A stretch of 64,000 nt of DNA, taken from contig JASXTE010000008.1 in assembly GCA_030280995.1 (NCBI GenBank), positions 22,185,693 through 22,249,692 on the forward strand, in the 5' to 3' direction. Shown here one piece after another: positions 9,997 through 20,310 of the stretch. The translations under genes and the position numbers were made by a program. The stretch is from Hemileia vastatrix. Its lineage: Eukaryota; Basidiomycota; Pucciniomycetes; Pucciniales; Zaghouaniaceae. The first letter of the stretch is position 1. Every line of letters begins with the position of its first letter. The notes beneath the pieces were generated by a model that ran no database searches, was not told the origin of the DNA, and saw only the letters and a program-made list of their open reading frames with translations.

Positions 9997-10756
9997 TTAA
10001 GTACTAGTGGAATTACAGAGGGAATCAAGAGATGAAATGAATTGTTCAGAATTAGCCTTGAACTGGTGAATGAGGTGTCTTCTGTTCTCAATGTCCTGTG
10101 GATCTCTAGCAGGAGTGGATTGAAAGTAGTGAAGCAGAAGTTGTTTCTGTTGATATGTGTGTTGTTGGAACTTGGCCTTGATAGTGGGCAAGTGGTTTGG
10201 TGTTGGTGGCGCAATAGATCCTACATTGTTATCATCACTATCAGAAGATGGGTGAACTGAGAAGTCATCAGTTTAAAGTTGAAGGAAGAAATGAAAGTTC
10301 TTTACCATCAGATGGACCAGGGATGGTGGAACTAGTTGTTTTATGGTTTGTGGCACTCTTCTGGGAAGGGTGAAGCTTTTTGATTAATCTGGGTATCAGG
10401 ATGGATGGCCTAGATCTTTTGGTGCTGGCAGAAGATGGACCATGTTGAGGTGGAGGTGAATCTGTTGCAGAAGATAGTGGACCAGGTCTGTGGCAGGTCT
10501 TTTTTCTAGACTGGCAGACATCGCAGGACGTTCTGTATGGATGGACAGGTGGTGTCATGGTGCAGATTAAATTATTGTCGATGCAGTATTGGCAAGGAGC
10601 CATTTCAGAGGCAGAATTGGGAAGAAGGTTGAACATGGTGGTTGGATGAAGAAATAATGTTGACATTCTCAATTGGAGGGGGGATGTGGTCTTCCAACAT
10701 TGGCAGGGTCCTTTGTTGTGTGATTTGGCACTGTTTGTGCATGTCTTAATTGACAT
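9997..10756 (-). CDS. Zn2Cys6-like cysteine-cluster protein, two exons, 236 aa (paralog 2)
   Basis: Exon 1 is 10756-10306, the intron 10257-10305 (49 nt, GTAAAG...CTCAG with an ACTGATGAC branch-like site), and exon 2 10256-9997. The exons total 711 nt, exactly in frame. About residues 48-85 show C-x2-C-x6-C-x12-C-x2-C-x6-C (CQYC...C, CDVCQSRKKTC), matching Zn2Cys6 spacing, but the basic run is in the second half-cluster rather than the first. Then come a Ser/Pro/Lys-rich linker, an acidic stretch after the splice (SDSDDNN) and a helical Gln/Leu-rich tail. The true start may be the internal Met just before the cluster. It parallels the gene at 7723-9290. No stops or shifts, so it may be expressed. 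It lacks the middle-homology domain of standard fungal zinc-cluster regulators. Possibly transposon-borne. Confidence 0.65.
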
Positions 10757-11640
10757 CTGTTAAGGATTTGGGTATTTTTCTGGTTTATTCCGTAGATATT
10801 GGGTCTGCGAGTATGTGGGTACTATCATTGGATAGCCCTGGGGTTTCTCTATATTTTATGTCTTGAAGACATTTTTCATATTCTGAGTTTTAAGGGGTCA
10901 TTTCCTCATTTTTCATATATAAAAGATTTCTGTTTAATTTTGTTTTTTGTGTTTTACGGGCTAACCTTAAGTCTTAGGGTTAAGGCTTAGTACCATTGGA
11001 TAGAGCTAATTTTTCTCTATATTTCATGTCTCAATGTTTTTATAGTTAAATTCTGTGTTTTAAAGGTTTAGTAGTTGTAGCTAATTTTTCTAAGTAGATT
11101 AGTTGTTTTTATTGGTTTTCTGGCTTCAGGGAGGCTGGGCCACTTCAGGCAGCATCTCCGACATCGGGCCGCCTTCCCGCCTCTGTTTTAGAAAGTTGGG
11201 GAGCGCTTCAGGAGGGTTTTTTATTCAATTTGGTGGGTGCGCATGGGCTCTTAGTTAGTGGTCTGTGTGTACATAGTGAATAAGACAGTTTGGGGCCACC
11301 TTAATCATCATACAACCATCCGGAGGTGATATCATTGTTCCTCACTCAGTTTTCACTGTTTTCTGGTAACAATTGGCTGTGTTTGTTGCAAGTGAGTTTT
11401 TCATTTAACTTAACTTTGGCAACTGTTTTCTCTGTTATAGTCTTGCAAGCTATAGCAAGTATTATTGCTGTCTCTGGTGTGGATTTGCAGCCTACATCAA
11501 GTATCTTTGCTGTCTCTGGTGTGGACTTTGTTCTACATTTCAGTTCTTTGGTCTGGTAGTCTATCTGAGGACTACTTTCTTGGCTCATCAAGCAGTCAAG
11601 TGTGTTGAAAAGGAGCTTTAGAAAAACAGGAACCAGCTTA
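10757..11640. other. Noncoding end of element B, with internal repeats and a GC-richer block
   Basis: A sequence with CATTGGATAG and TTTCTCTATATTT occurs at about 10833 and 10993. A comparatively GC-rich block follows (11130-11230), then a T-rich stretch with a duplicated TTGCTGTCTCTGGTGTGGA (11466, 11507). This resembles the end of a retrotransposon LTR. I see no supportable gene. Confidence 0.45.
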
Positions 11641-11679
11641 CTTTAGTAAGTAAATCTCACTCTATTTTTCTAAAGGGAC

Positions 11680-11745
11680 AGGAGATTTTCTCTCTGGTTT
11701 TTCTCCAACTCCCTTGGTCAAGGCCTATAGCTAGTACTATAGGAT
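11680..11745 (+). repeat. Dispersed repeat end (GGGACAGG ... CCAACTCCCTTGG)
   Basis: A roughly 65-bp segment that recurs at 52148-52205 (plus) and at about 23193-23262 (minus). All share an A/T-AAAGGGACAGG start, a pyrimidine-rich middle and CCAACTCCCTTGG; two also share AAGGCCTATAGCT. It abuts the left end of the satellite array. Probably the terminus of an unidentified transposon. Confidence 0.55.
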
Positions 11746-11757
11746 TGTCTACAACAT

Positions 11758-14700
11758 GACCAAAAGTGTCCAGCACAAGTTTGGCTGAACTTTTGCTGGA
11801 CACTTTTATGATGGAGAGTAGTTTGGGTGTAAATTTTCTTCAGTTCCTTCATCTTGTATTTCTCATAAACATGTCTACTGGTATTTGATCAGTCTGTATC
11901 TTTCATATTTATCTTCCGATTAATATTCTATCACCATTATATTATTAATGTTATTAGTATAACAAAAACTTGTGTGCCAAATGCTTACCATGTGAAGTTA
12001 TACCTTCAATAATTTTTTAAAATAGACCTAAATAAATGTGGAAAGGATTAGTTTTACAAAAATCAAATAGAAATTTAAAAGTAAAAAGAGGAATAAAAGA
12101 GTAAAATAAAATTCAAATAGTTCAAATATGAAAAAAATACTAGTAAAATTCCTGCTATCAAGAGCCAGTTGAGGTGTTAAAGCAAATGGGAGCCATCAGG
12201 GCTTAATTGTAATAAGTGACCTTTTCTTTAAAGATAAAAAATTATACACCTGATATTGGGCAGAACAGCAGGTGGATGATTGAGCTAAACCAAACTACTT
12301 CTAGTAAAATTTGAAAAAAAAAAATTTTGTTTCCATACAGAGAATTGATCCAATCTGACTGCACATGACCAAAAGTGTCCAGCACAAGTTTGGCCAACTT
12401 GTGCTGGACACTTCTATGATGGAGAGTGGCTGGGTTAAAACTTTTCTTCAGTTCATCTGGTATTTCTTACAAACATGTCTACTGGTATTTTATCTTTGTG
12501 CCTCACTCATACATATTGTTTGATTAATTTTTTGTCTTAATTATATTATTAATTATATAAGTATAGCAAAAAATTGTGTGCCAAATGCATACTGATTGAT
12601 GTTACACCTTTTATAATAATATTAAATAAATGTATAAAAATATTAAAATAATTTATTTTAAAAATTATTAATTGATATCCAAAAGCAATATGAGGAATAA
12701 AAAATTAAGTTAAAGGGATCAAATATGAAAAAAGAAATCCATTTATTATTCCTAATATCAAAGGCCAGTAGAGATGTTGAAGCAAATGAGAGCCATCAGG
12801 GATAAATTGTACTAAATTGACTGTTTTTTAAAGATAAAAAATTGTGTACCTGTGGTTTGGATGAGCTCTAGGTGGATAATTCAGCTATATCAAACTACAT
12901 CTAGTGAATTTTCTTATCAAATAATTTTTTTCATTGCCATAGAGAGAATTGATCCCATCTGATTGCACCTGACCAAAAGTGTCCAGCACAAGTCCGGCCA
13001 AACTTGTTCTGGACACTTTTATGATGGAGAGTAGCTAGGGTGCTGGTCTTCTTCAGTGCAACTGTTATTTTTTTAAAACATGTCAACTGGTATTTGATCT
13101 TTCTGTGTTATTCATATTTTATTATCTGATTAATTTTTTGTCATTAGAATTTTATTAATTTTATTAGTATAGAATAAACTTGTGCACCAAATGCATGCCA
13201 TGTTATATTATACCTTTTATAATATTATTAAAAAATGTTATAAAAATATGAAAATGATTTTTTTTCCAAAATTATAAATTAATATCCAAATGTAACATTA
13301 GTGATAAAAAATTAAATTAAAAGAGATCAAATATGAAAAAGAAAATTCAAGGAAAATTCCTGCCTTCAACAGCCAGTAGAGGTGTTGAAACAAATGGGTG
13401 CCATCAGGGCTAAATTTGATAAAATTTAATTTTTTTTAAAGATTAAAAATTTTTCACCTGAGGTTTGGAAAAACTCAAGGTGGATAATTCAGCCATACCA
13501 AACTACTTCTAATGTAATTATTTAGCATTTTTTTTAATTTAATTTCAACAGAGAGAATTGTTCCCATCTGACTGCACCTGAACAAAAGTGTCCAGCCCAA
13601 GTTCAGCCAAACTTGAGCTGGACACTTTTATGATGGAGAGTAGCTAGGGTGGAAGTGTTTCTCAGTACATCAGTTTTTTGTTTTTCACATTTCTATTGGT
13701 TTTTTAACTTTTTTTTATCATTCATATTTATCTTATAATTAATTTTTTGTCACCATATATATTATTAATGTTTCTAGTATAGCAAAAACCTGCATGCCAA
13801 ATGCAAAATTGGTGATGTTACACCTTTAATAATATTATTATATAAAGTTAAAAAAATATGAATATGTTTAGTTTTTAAAAAAATAAAATGATATTTAAAA
13901 TTAAAAAGAGTAATATAAAAGTAAAATGAAAATAAATGGGATCAAATAAAAAATAAAAAATACAAAATTTTACTATCAAGAGCCAGAAGTGGTGTTGGGA
14001 CAGTTGGGGACCCCTAGGTCAAGACTTGGTTTAAACTTACTTTTATGTATAGCTAACAAATTTGAGCTGAGGTTTGGACAGACTTTCCGGGGACAATTTT
14101 ACAATATTAAACATTCTTTACTTCAATAATTGAGTGAAATATCATTTTCATTGCCATAGAGAAAATTTATCTCATATGACTTCATGCAACCAAAAGTGTC
14201 CAGCACAAGTTCGGCCAAACTTGTGCTGGACACTTTTATAATTGATAGTAGGCATACAGCAAATCTTCTTAAACTCAAAAGGATTCGTTATAAACATTTC
14301 CACTGGTATTTGATCTTTCTGTGTCATTTAGATTTACCATTTGATTAATTTTTTGTCATCATTATATTATTTACTTTATTACTATAGTAATAACTTGTGT
14401 GAAAAATGCATACCAGGTGGTGTTCCACCTTTAATCATATATTATTAAATAAAGGTATAAGAGTATGAAAATTATTTATTTTAAAAATTAAAAATTGATA
14501 TCCAAAGCAATATGAGCAATAAAAAAGTAAAATAAAAAGGATATAATGAGAAAATAAATCTAAGGAAAATTCCCACTATCAATAACAAGTAGAGGTGTTA
14601 GATCAAATGTGCAGCACCAGGGCTAAACTTGGACTATATTTTCTTTTTTGTTAAACCAAAGAAAGTGTCCTGATGCGTTTTGAAAAATAATCAGGAGGAC

Positions 14701-17700
14701 ATATTGGCAATATCAAACTACTTATTGTGCAATGATTGAGCAAAATGTCATTTTCATTTCCATAGAGTAAATTTATCCCATCTGACTGCATGCAACCAAA
14801 AGTGTCCTGCACAGGTTTGGCCGAACTTATGCTGGACACTTTTATGATGGTGAGTATCTAGGGTACAGGTCTTCTTCAGTTCATCAGGTACTCCTTATAA
14901 ACAAATCCACTTGTATATGATCTTTCTGTGTCATTCATATTTATCATTTGATTCATTGTTTTTCACCATTATACTATTTATAATATTGGTATTGAAAAAA
15001 ATTATAAGCCAAATGCATACTGGGAGATGCTACATCATTAATAATCTTATTAAATAAAAGTAAAAAAATATGAAAAGTATTAGTTTTACAATAAATAAAT
15101 TGATATTTGAAAGCAAAAACAGGAATAAAAAATTAAAATAAAAGTGATTAAATATGAAATTAAACATTCAAATAAAATTTCTGCCATCAAATAAAATTTG
15201 AGTTTTCAGACCAAAATTGCACCACCAGTTCTAGATTTGGAATATATTTTAATTTTTTTTAAATTAATAAAAGTGTCCACCTGAGGTTTTCAAAAAAATC
15301 AGGAGGATAGTATAGCAGTATAAACTACTTCTTGTGCAATGATTAAGCAAAAACTCATTTTAACTTCCATTGAGTAAATTTATCCCATCTGACTGCATGC
15401 AACCAAAAGTGTCCAGCACAAGCTCAGCTTAACTTGTGCTGGACACTTTTATGATTGAGAGTAGCTAGGGTGCAAGTCTTCTTCAGTTAATCTTATATTC
15501 ATTTTAAAAATGTCTATGGGTATTTGATCTTTCTGTGTCATCCATATTTATTATTTGATTATTTTTTTGTCACCATTATATTATTAATGTTTTTAGTATA
15601 GAAAAAACATGTGTACTGAATGTACACTTTGTGATTTTACAATTTTAATAACATTATATAATAAATGTAAAAAAATGTGATAGTTATCAGTTTTACCAAA
15701 ACAAAATTGATATTTAAAAGCTAAAGGATAAATAAAAGGGTAAAATTAAAATTAAAGAGATCAAACATGAAATAAAGATATTAAGTATGATTTCTGCTAT
15801 CATGAGCCAGTAGAGGCTTTAGAAAAAATGGGCACCATCATAGATTAACATGGATCAAATTTACTTTTTGCCAAAGTAAAAAATTGTCTACCTTAGGTTT
15901 GGACAAACTTCTGGGGGACAATTTGTCCATATAAAACTACTTTCAGTGCAATGATGGAGTGATCATTCAGTCTCATTTTCATAAAAAGAATTGATTGCAT
16001 CTGACGGCATGCAACCAAAAGTGTCCAGCACAAGTTTGGCCAAACTTGTGCTGGACACTTTTATCATGGAGAGTAGCCAGGGTGCAAGTCATTTTAAATC
16101 ATCTGGAATTTCCTATAAACATGTCCACTGTTATTCAATCTTTGTGCCTTACTCATATTTATCAATTGATTAAATTTTTGTCACCATTATATTATTAATA
16201 TCATCAGTATAGCAAAAACTTGTGTGCCAAATGAATACTGGGTGATGTTACACCTTTTATAATATTATTAAATAAAGGTAAAAAAATATGAAAATGATTT
16301 ATTTTACAAAAAATAAACTTCTATCCAAAAGCAATATGAGAGGAATAAAGTAAAATAATAGAACTCAAAGATGAAAATTAAATTCCAATTTAAATTCCTG
16401 CCATAAACAGAAAAAAGAGATGTTTAATCAAATTCGCACAATCAGGGCTAAACCTGCACTAAATTTTTTATTTTTGTAAAAATAAAAAAAAATCCACTTG
16501 AGCTTTACCAAAACTTCAGCATGAAAATTTTGCCATATCAAACTACTTCTAGTGTAATTTTATATCAAAAATTTATCTTCATTTCCATAGAGAGAATTGC
16601 TTCCATCTGACTGCACCTGACCATAAGTGTCGAGCACAAGTTTGGCTGAACTTGTGCTGGAAAAGTTTATGATGGAGAGTAGCTAGGGTAGAATTTTTCT
16701 TCAGTTCATCTAGTATTTCTTACAAACATTTCTACTGGTATTTTATCTTTGTTCCTCACTCATAAATATCATTTGATTAATTTTTGGTCGCCATTATATT
16801 ATTAACTTTAAAAGTATAGAAAAAACTCATGTGCCAAATGCATACCAGGTGATGTTATGCATTTATAATATTATTAAATAAATGTATAAAATATGAAAAT
16901 AGTTTATTTTAAAAATTATTAATTGATATCCAAAAGCAATATTAGGAATAAAAAATTAAGTTAAAGGGATCAAATATTAAAAAAGAAATCCAAGTAATAT
17001 TCCTACTATCAAAGGCCAGTAGAGGTGTTGAAGCAAATGAGAGCCATCAGGGATAAATTGTATTAAATTGACTTTTTTTTAAAGAAAAAAAATTGTGCAC
17101 CTGTGGTTTGGATGAACTCTAGGTAGAAAATTTGGCTATGTAAAACTACTTCTAGTGAAGTGTTTTATCAAATAATTTTTTTCATTGCCATATTGAGAAT
17201 TGATCTCATATGACTGCACCTGACCAAAAGTGTCCAGCACAAGTTTGGCCGAACTTGTGCTGGATACTTTTTTGATGGTGAGTATCTAGGGTGCAGCTCT
17301 TCTTCAGTGCAACAGGTATTTTTTTAAAAAAAATCCACTGGTATTTGATCTTTCTGTTTTATTAATATTTTATTATTTGATCAATTTTTTGTCACCAGTA
17401 TATTATTATTTTTATTAGTATAGCAAAAAAACATGTGCCAAATTCTTACAGGGTGATGTTAAACCTTTAATAATTTTATTAAATACAAGTAAAAAATTAT
17501 GAAAATGATTTGTTTTACATAAAATTAATTGATATCTAAAAGAAAAAAGGGATAAAAATAAATAGAATGAATAAAAGGGATTTTATATGAAATTAAAAAT
17601 TCAAGTGAAATGCCTACTTTCAAGGCTCAGAAGAGGTGTTGGATAAAATGGGCATCATCAGGAATAAAATTTTACTTAATTTGATTTTTTGAAAAACTAA

Positions 17701-18660
17701 ATGAAGTATTCAACTGATTTTTTTCCAATATTTAGTTGGACACTTTTTCTATATCAAATTAATTCTAGTGCCATGATTTACCAGATTAAATCCTCATTTC
17801 CATATGCAGAATTGATCCCATATGGCTGGACCATGCCAAAGTTGTCAACCACAAGTTTGAGAATTATTCTGGTGGACACTTTTATGATGGACAGTAGTAG
17901 GGTGCAAGTCTTTTTTAGTTAATCTAGTATTTCTCATAAACATTTCCAACTTATTTTTGGCCAAAAATCAGGTGGAAAGTTTGTCCATATCAAATTACTT
18001 CTAATGCCATGATTGACTAAAAATTGATTCTCATTGCCATATAGAGAGTTGATCCCATATGACTGGATCTGGAAAAAGTGTCACCACAATTTTTGATAAA
18101 CTTAAGTTTGAAAATTTTATGATGGAAAGTAATTGCAAGTCTTCTTCATTTCATCAAGTAATCCTCATAAAAATTTCAACCTGTATTTTGGCCAAACTTC
18201 AGGTGGACACTTTGGCCATATTAAATTAATTCTAGTTCCATGTTGATAAAAAACTGATACTTATTGCCATATATAGATATTAAGCCCATCAGACTGTTCC
18301 TTTCCAAAAGTATCTACCTGAATTATGGCTAAACCTCAGTTGGACACTTTTATGATTCAGAGTAGCTAGGGCAAAATTATTCTTCAGTTAATTTGGTATT
18401 CATAATAAATTTATCCTCCTGAAGTTTAGCCTAACTTCAGGTGGACAATTTTGGAAAGCACCAGCTAGTCACTATCCATCAAAAAAGTGTTCACCATAAT
18501 TTTGGCTAAACTTGTGGTGGACCCCTTTGATCAGCCACAGTCAGATGAGATCAACTCTTTAGATGGGAATGAGGATGATGTTTTGGTCAATCATGGAAAT
18601 AGAAGTAGTGTGATGTGGCCAAATTACCCCTCTTAAGGTCAGACAAACCTCAGAAGGACA
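11758..18660. repeat. Tandem satellite of about 607-bp palindrome-bearing units
   Basis: Each unit carries a near-perfect palindrome of about 46 bases, with arms reading AAAAGTGTCCAGCACAAG and a GGCC centre. The palindromes start at 11762, 12371, 12975, 13584, 14192, 14798, 15405, 16017, 16623, 17226 and 17837 (intervals 603-612). About 120 bases before each lies a second, weaker palindrome (CACCTGAGGTTTGG...AGGTGGA). The rest of the unit is AT-rich with conserved blocks (for example TGATGGAGAGTAGCTAGGGT, ATCTGACTGCA). After 17837 the units shrink to about 235 bp, alternating the two palindromes, and 18530-18660 is a piece in inverted orientation. No coding frame is conserved. It is either a satellite or an array grown from an inverted-repeat transposon. 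Confidence 0.92.
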
Positions 18661-19262
18661 CTTTTTAGCAGGTAGTAACTGAGAAAAAACCATTTATCAG
18701 AAGTAAAATCTTTTATTGGATAGATGCCAAGGTTTCATACTTGTGTATTATGGTCAGTGTTAATTTTGAAAGAGTCTGTCCAAGCAATTTCATTGCCCAT
18801 CATGACACATTTTGTTTTAAATGCTTCAAACTGCGTGATACAGTATTAAGGTCTCACATAGTATAATTAAGTTCTATTAAGTGCCCTCCTATGATGCCTA
18901 AATTTATAATTTAATATCTTACATAATAATTTTTTTATATATAAATTCATCAATATTTTATTTTGTTATCAAATTTAATAGAGCAAGTATCCTGAATTAT
19001 TATATATGCATAAGCTTAGTTTAGACCAATTTGTGCTCAATTTGTGCTCAACAGAGGACCAAAATCAAGTTCTGGAGGATCAACTTGTGCATAATTTGGA
19101 ATCAGTTGATATTCTGTCTATAATCAATCTGAGAATAAATGTAAATCTAACTCTAATTTACTTATGTTTATAAAGTATTCATAAACCTGGCATATTTAAG
19201 GGACACTCTAAATTTCAAGAGAGGGGATTTCTAGCAATTCACCCCTAGATTTCCCATGGTGA
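18661..19262. other. AT-rich spacer, no gene seen
   Basis: About 600 bases between the satellite and a chromovirus remnant. No open frame of note; a short direct repeat AATTTGTGCTC occurs at 19029-19049. Confidence 0.5.
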
Positions 19263-19565
19263 GAAACCTGAAAAAATAGTTGAAAAAGCATAAATTGAAA
19301 AGATACTTAAAAAGAGAAACCTTACTAAAGAGAATGGAGTTAAGTATCTATTGAGGTTTAAAGATAAATCAAGTGAATATGACCAGTGGATTCTTAAAAA
19401 AAAAATCAGATATCAAAAATCTCTTGAAAAAATTTAAAACCAAAAAATTCTGTTAAAAATTCAGTATTTGTATTATACACAATTTTAAAAATTACTTTTC
19501 TATCCACTCCTTAATTTTAATTAAAATGTCTTAAAAAATTTTTTATTGTTCATTGGGTGAGGGAG
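19263..19565 (+). pseudogene. Chromodomain end of a chromovirus pol, remnant
   Basis: Matches copy C 45905-46205 closely, covering the chromodomain (residues equivalent to EKILKKR...YLLRFK), with a stop and a frame-breaking poly-A run near 19397. It ends in the same polypurine tract GGGTGAGGGAG (19555-19565) just before an LTR start. Upstream pol is missing. Confidence 0.8.
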
Positions 19566-20203
19566 TGTAAGCCTAGGTATCCCCAGGACTGAGTTTTTTT
19601 TATGCTTGAAAGAAGATAAGCCTAATTACATTAAGCCTATAAGTATAAATTATGGTTATAATACGTATATATATCTATTATCCTTATATATATATTTATT
19701 ACACTATTAAATGACTTATATAAGTTTTAATTCCTGATCTATAGCCTTATAATACTTACTAAGGTGCTCAAGGAGTCATAATATACTTTTTTCAAGTGAT
19801 ATTTAGTAATTATAGACATACATAAGCTTATATGTATGCATAAACCTCATATTCAGTAAAATATGTAGTTATATTATGTATATATAGGTCTATAAGCTGG
19901 TTTTAACCTCTAATTATCCTGTAAGCTTTTTTTTCCGCTTATTTTATGTCATATGGTTGTATTCCATAGACTCACAATGCCTACACAAGCATATACACCT
20001 TTTTCAGAGGCATATATCCAGTTTGGACAACTTAATCTGCTTCCTTTGATTGATTTTCACAGATTTATGGGTTGGGATATGATTACTGGGTTGATATAGA
20101 TTCTTGGGGATGCTTTGGGGGGCATTGAAAGTTAATTTGGTTCCTTTATATGTTTTGGGATTCATTATATACTCTTTGTATGAGTTATTTTACCTGTTTC
20201 TTT
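19566..20203 (+). repeat. Truncated 3' LTR of the chromovirus family
   Basis: Begins TGTAAGCCTAGGTATCC, equivalent to the TGTCAGCCTAGG start of the other LTRs, and follows the family to about TGTTTCTT at 20203, where a CACTA-like MITE fragment begins. The remaining 500 or so bases of LTR are absent. Confidence 0.8.
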
Positions 20204-20310
20204 CACAACGCAATATTTGGGGGGGACTTGCTAGCAAGTCCTCAACTTGAAGTCAGATGGAACTCAGACTGAACTCAGACTGAACTCATACTCAAATGAG
20301 ACTGAAATCT
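20204..20310 (+). mobile_element. Truncated 250-bp CACTA-like MITE (left end only)
   Basis: Starts CACAACGCAATAT and contains the palindrome GGACTTGCTAGCAAGTCC and the following CAGATGGAACTCA segment of the complete copies at 23512 and 49667. The right half is missing and no matching target duplication is found. Confidence 0.7.

Larger units (their letters stand above)
4415..11640 (+). mobile_element. Ty3/gypsy element B (pol 3' half plus long repeat-bearing tail)
   Basis: Second gypsy lineage, plus strand, clearly different from the chromovirus. It enters the window mid-RNase H because copy A is inserted there. After the integrase come about 4.9 kb of noncoding sequence with internally repeated blocks (6601, 6866, 9693) and two minus-strand genes, then a more GC-rich tail (11100-11600) that I take as a decayed LTR end. 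The right boundary is uncertain: no clean TG...CA pair was identified. The tail may be a composite of more than one element. Confidence 0.6.

Noticed and set aside
15991..16198. Short open frames in the satellite (also 14651-14839 and 17701-17922)
   Set aside because: Not conserved between units, although the units are homologous.
11758..18660. Regularly spaced palindromic repeats as a CRISPR array
   Set aside because: The period is about 607 bp, the spacers are homologous to each other and the context is eukaryotic. It is a satellite.
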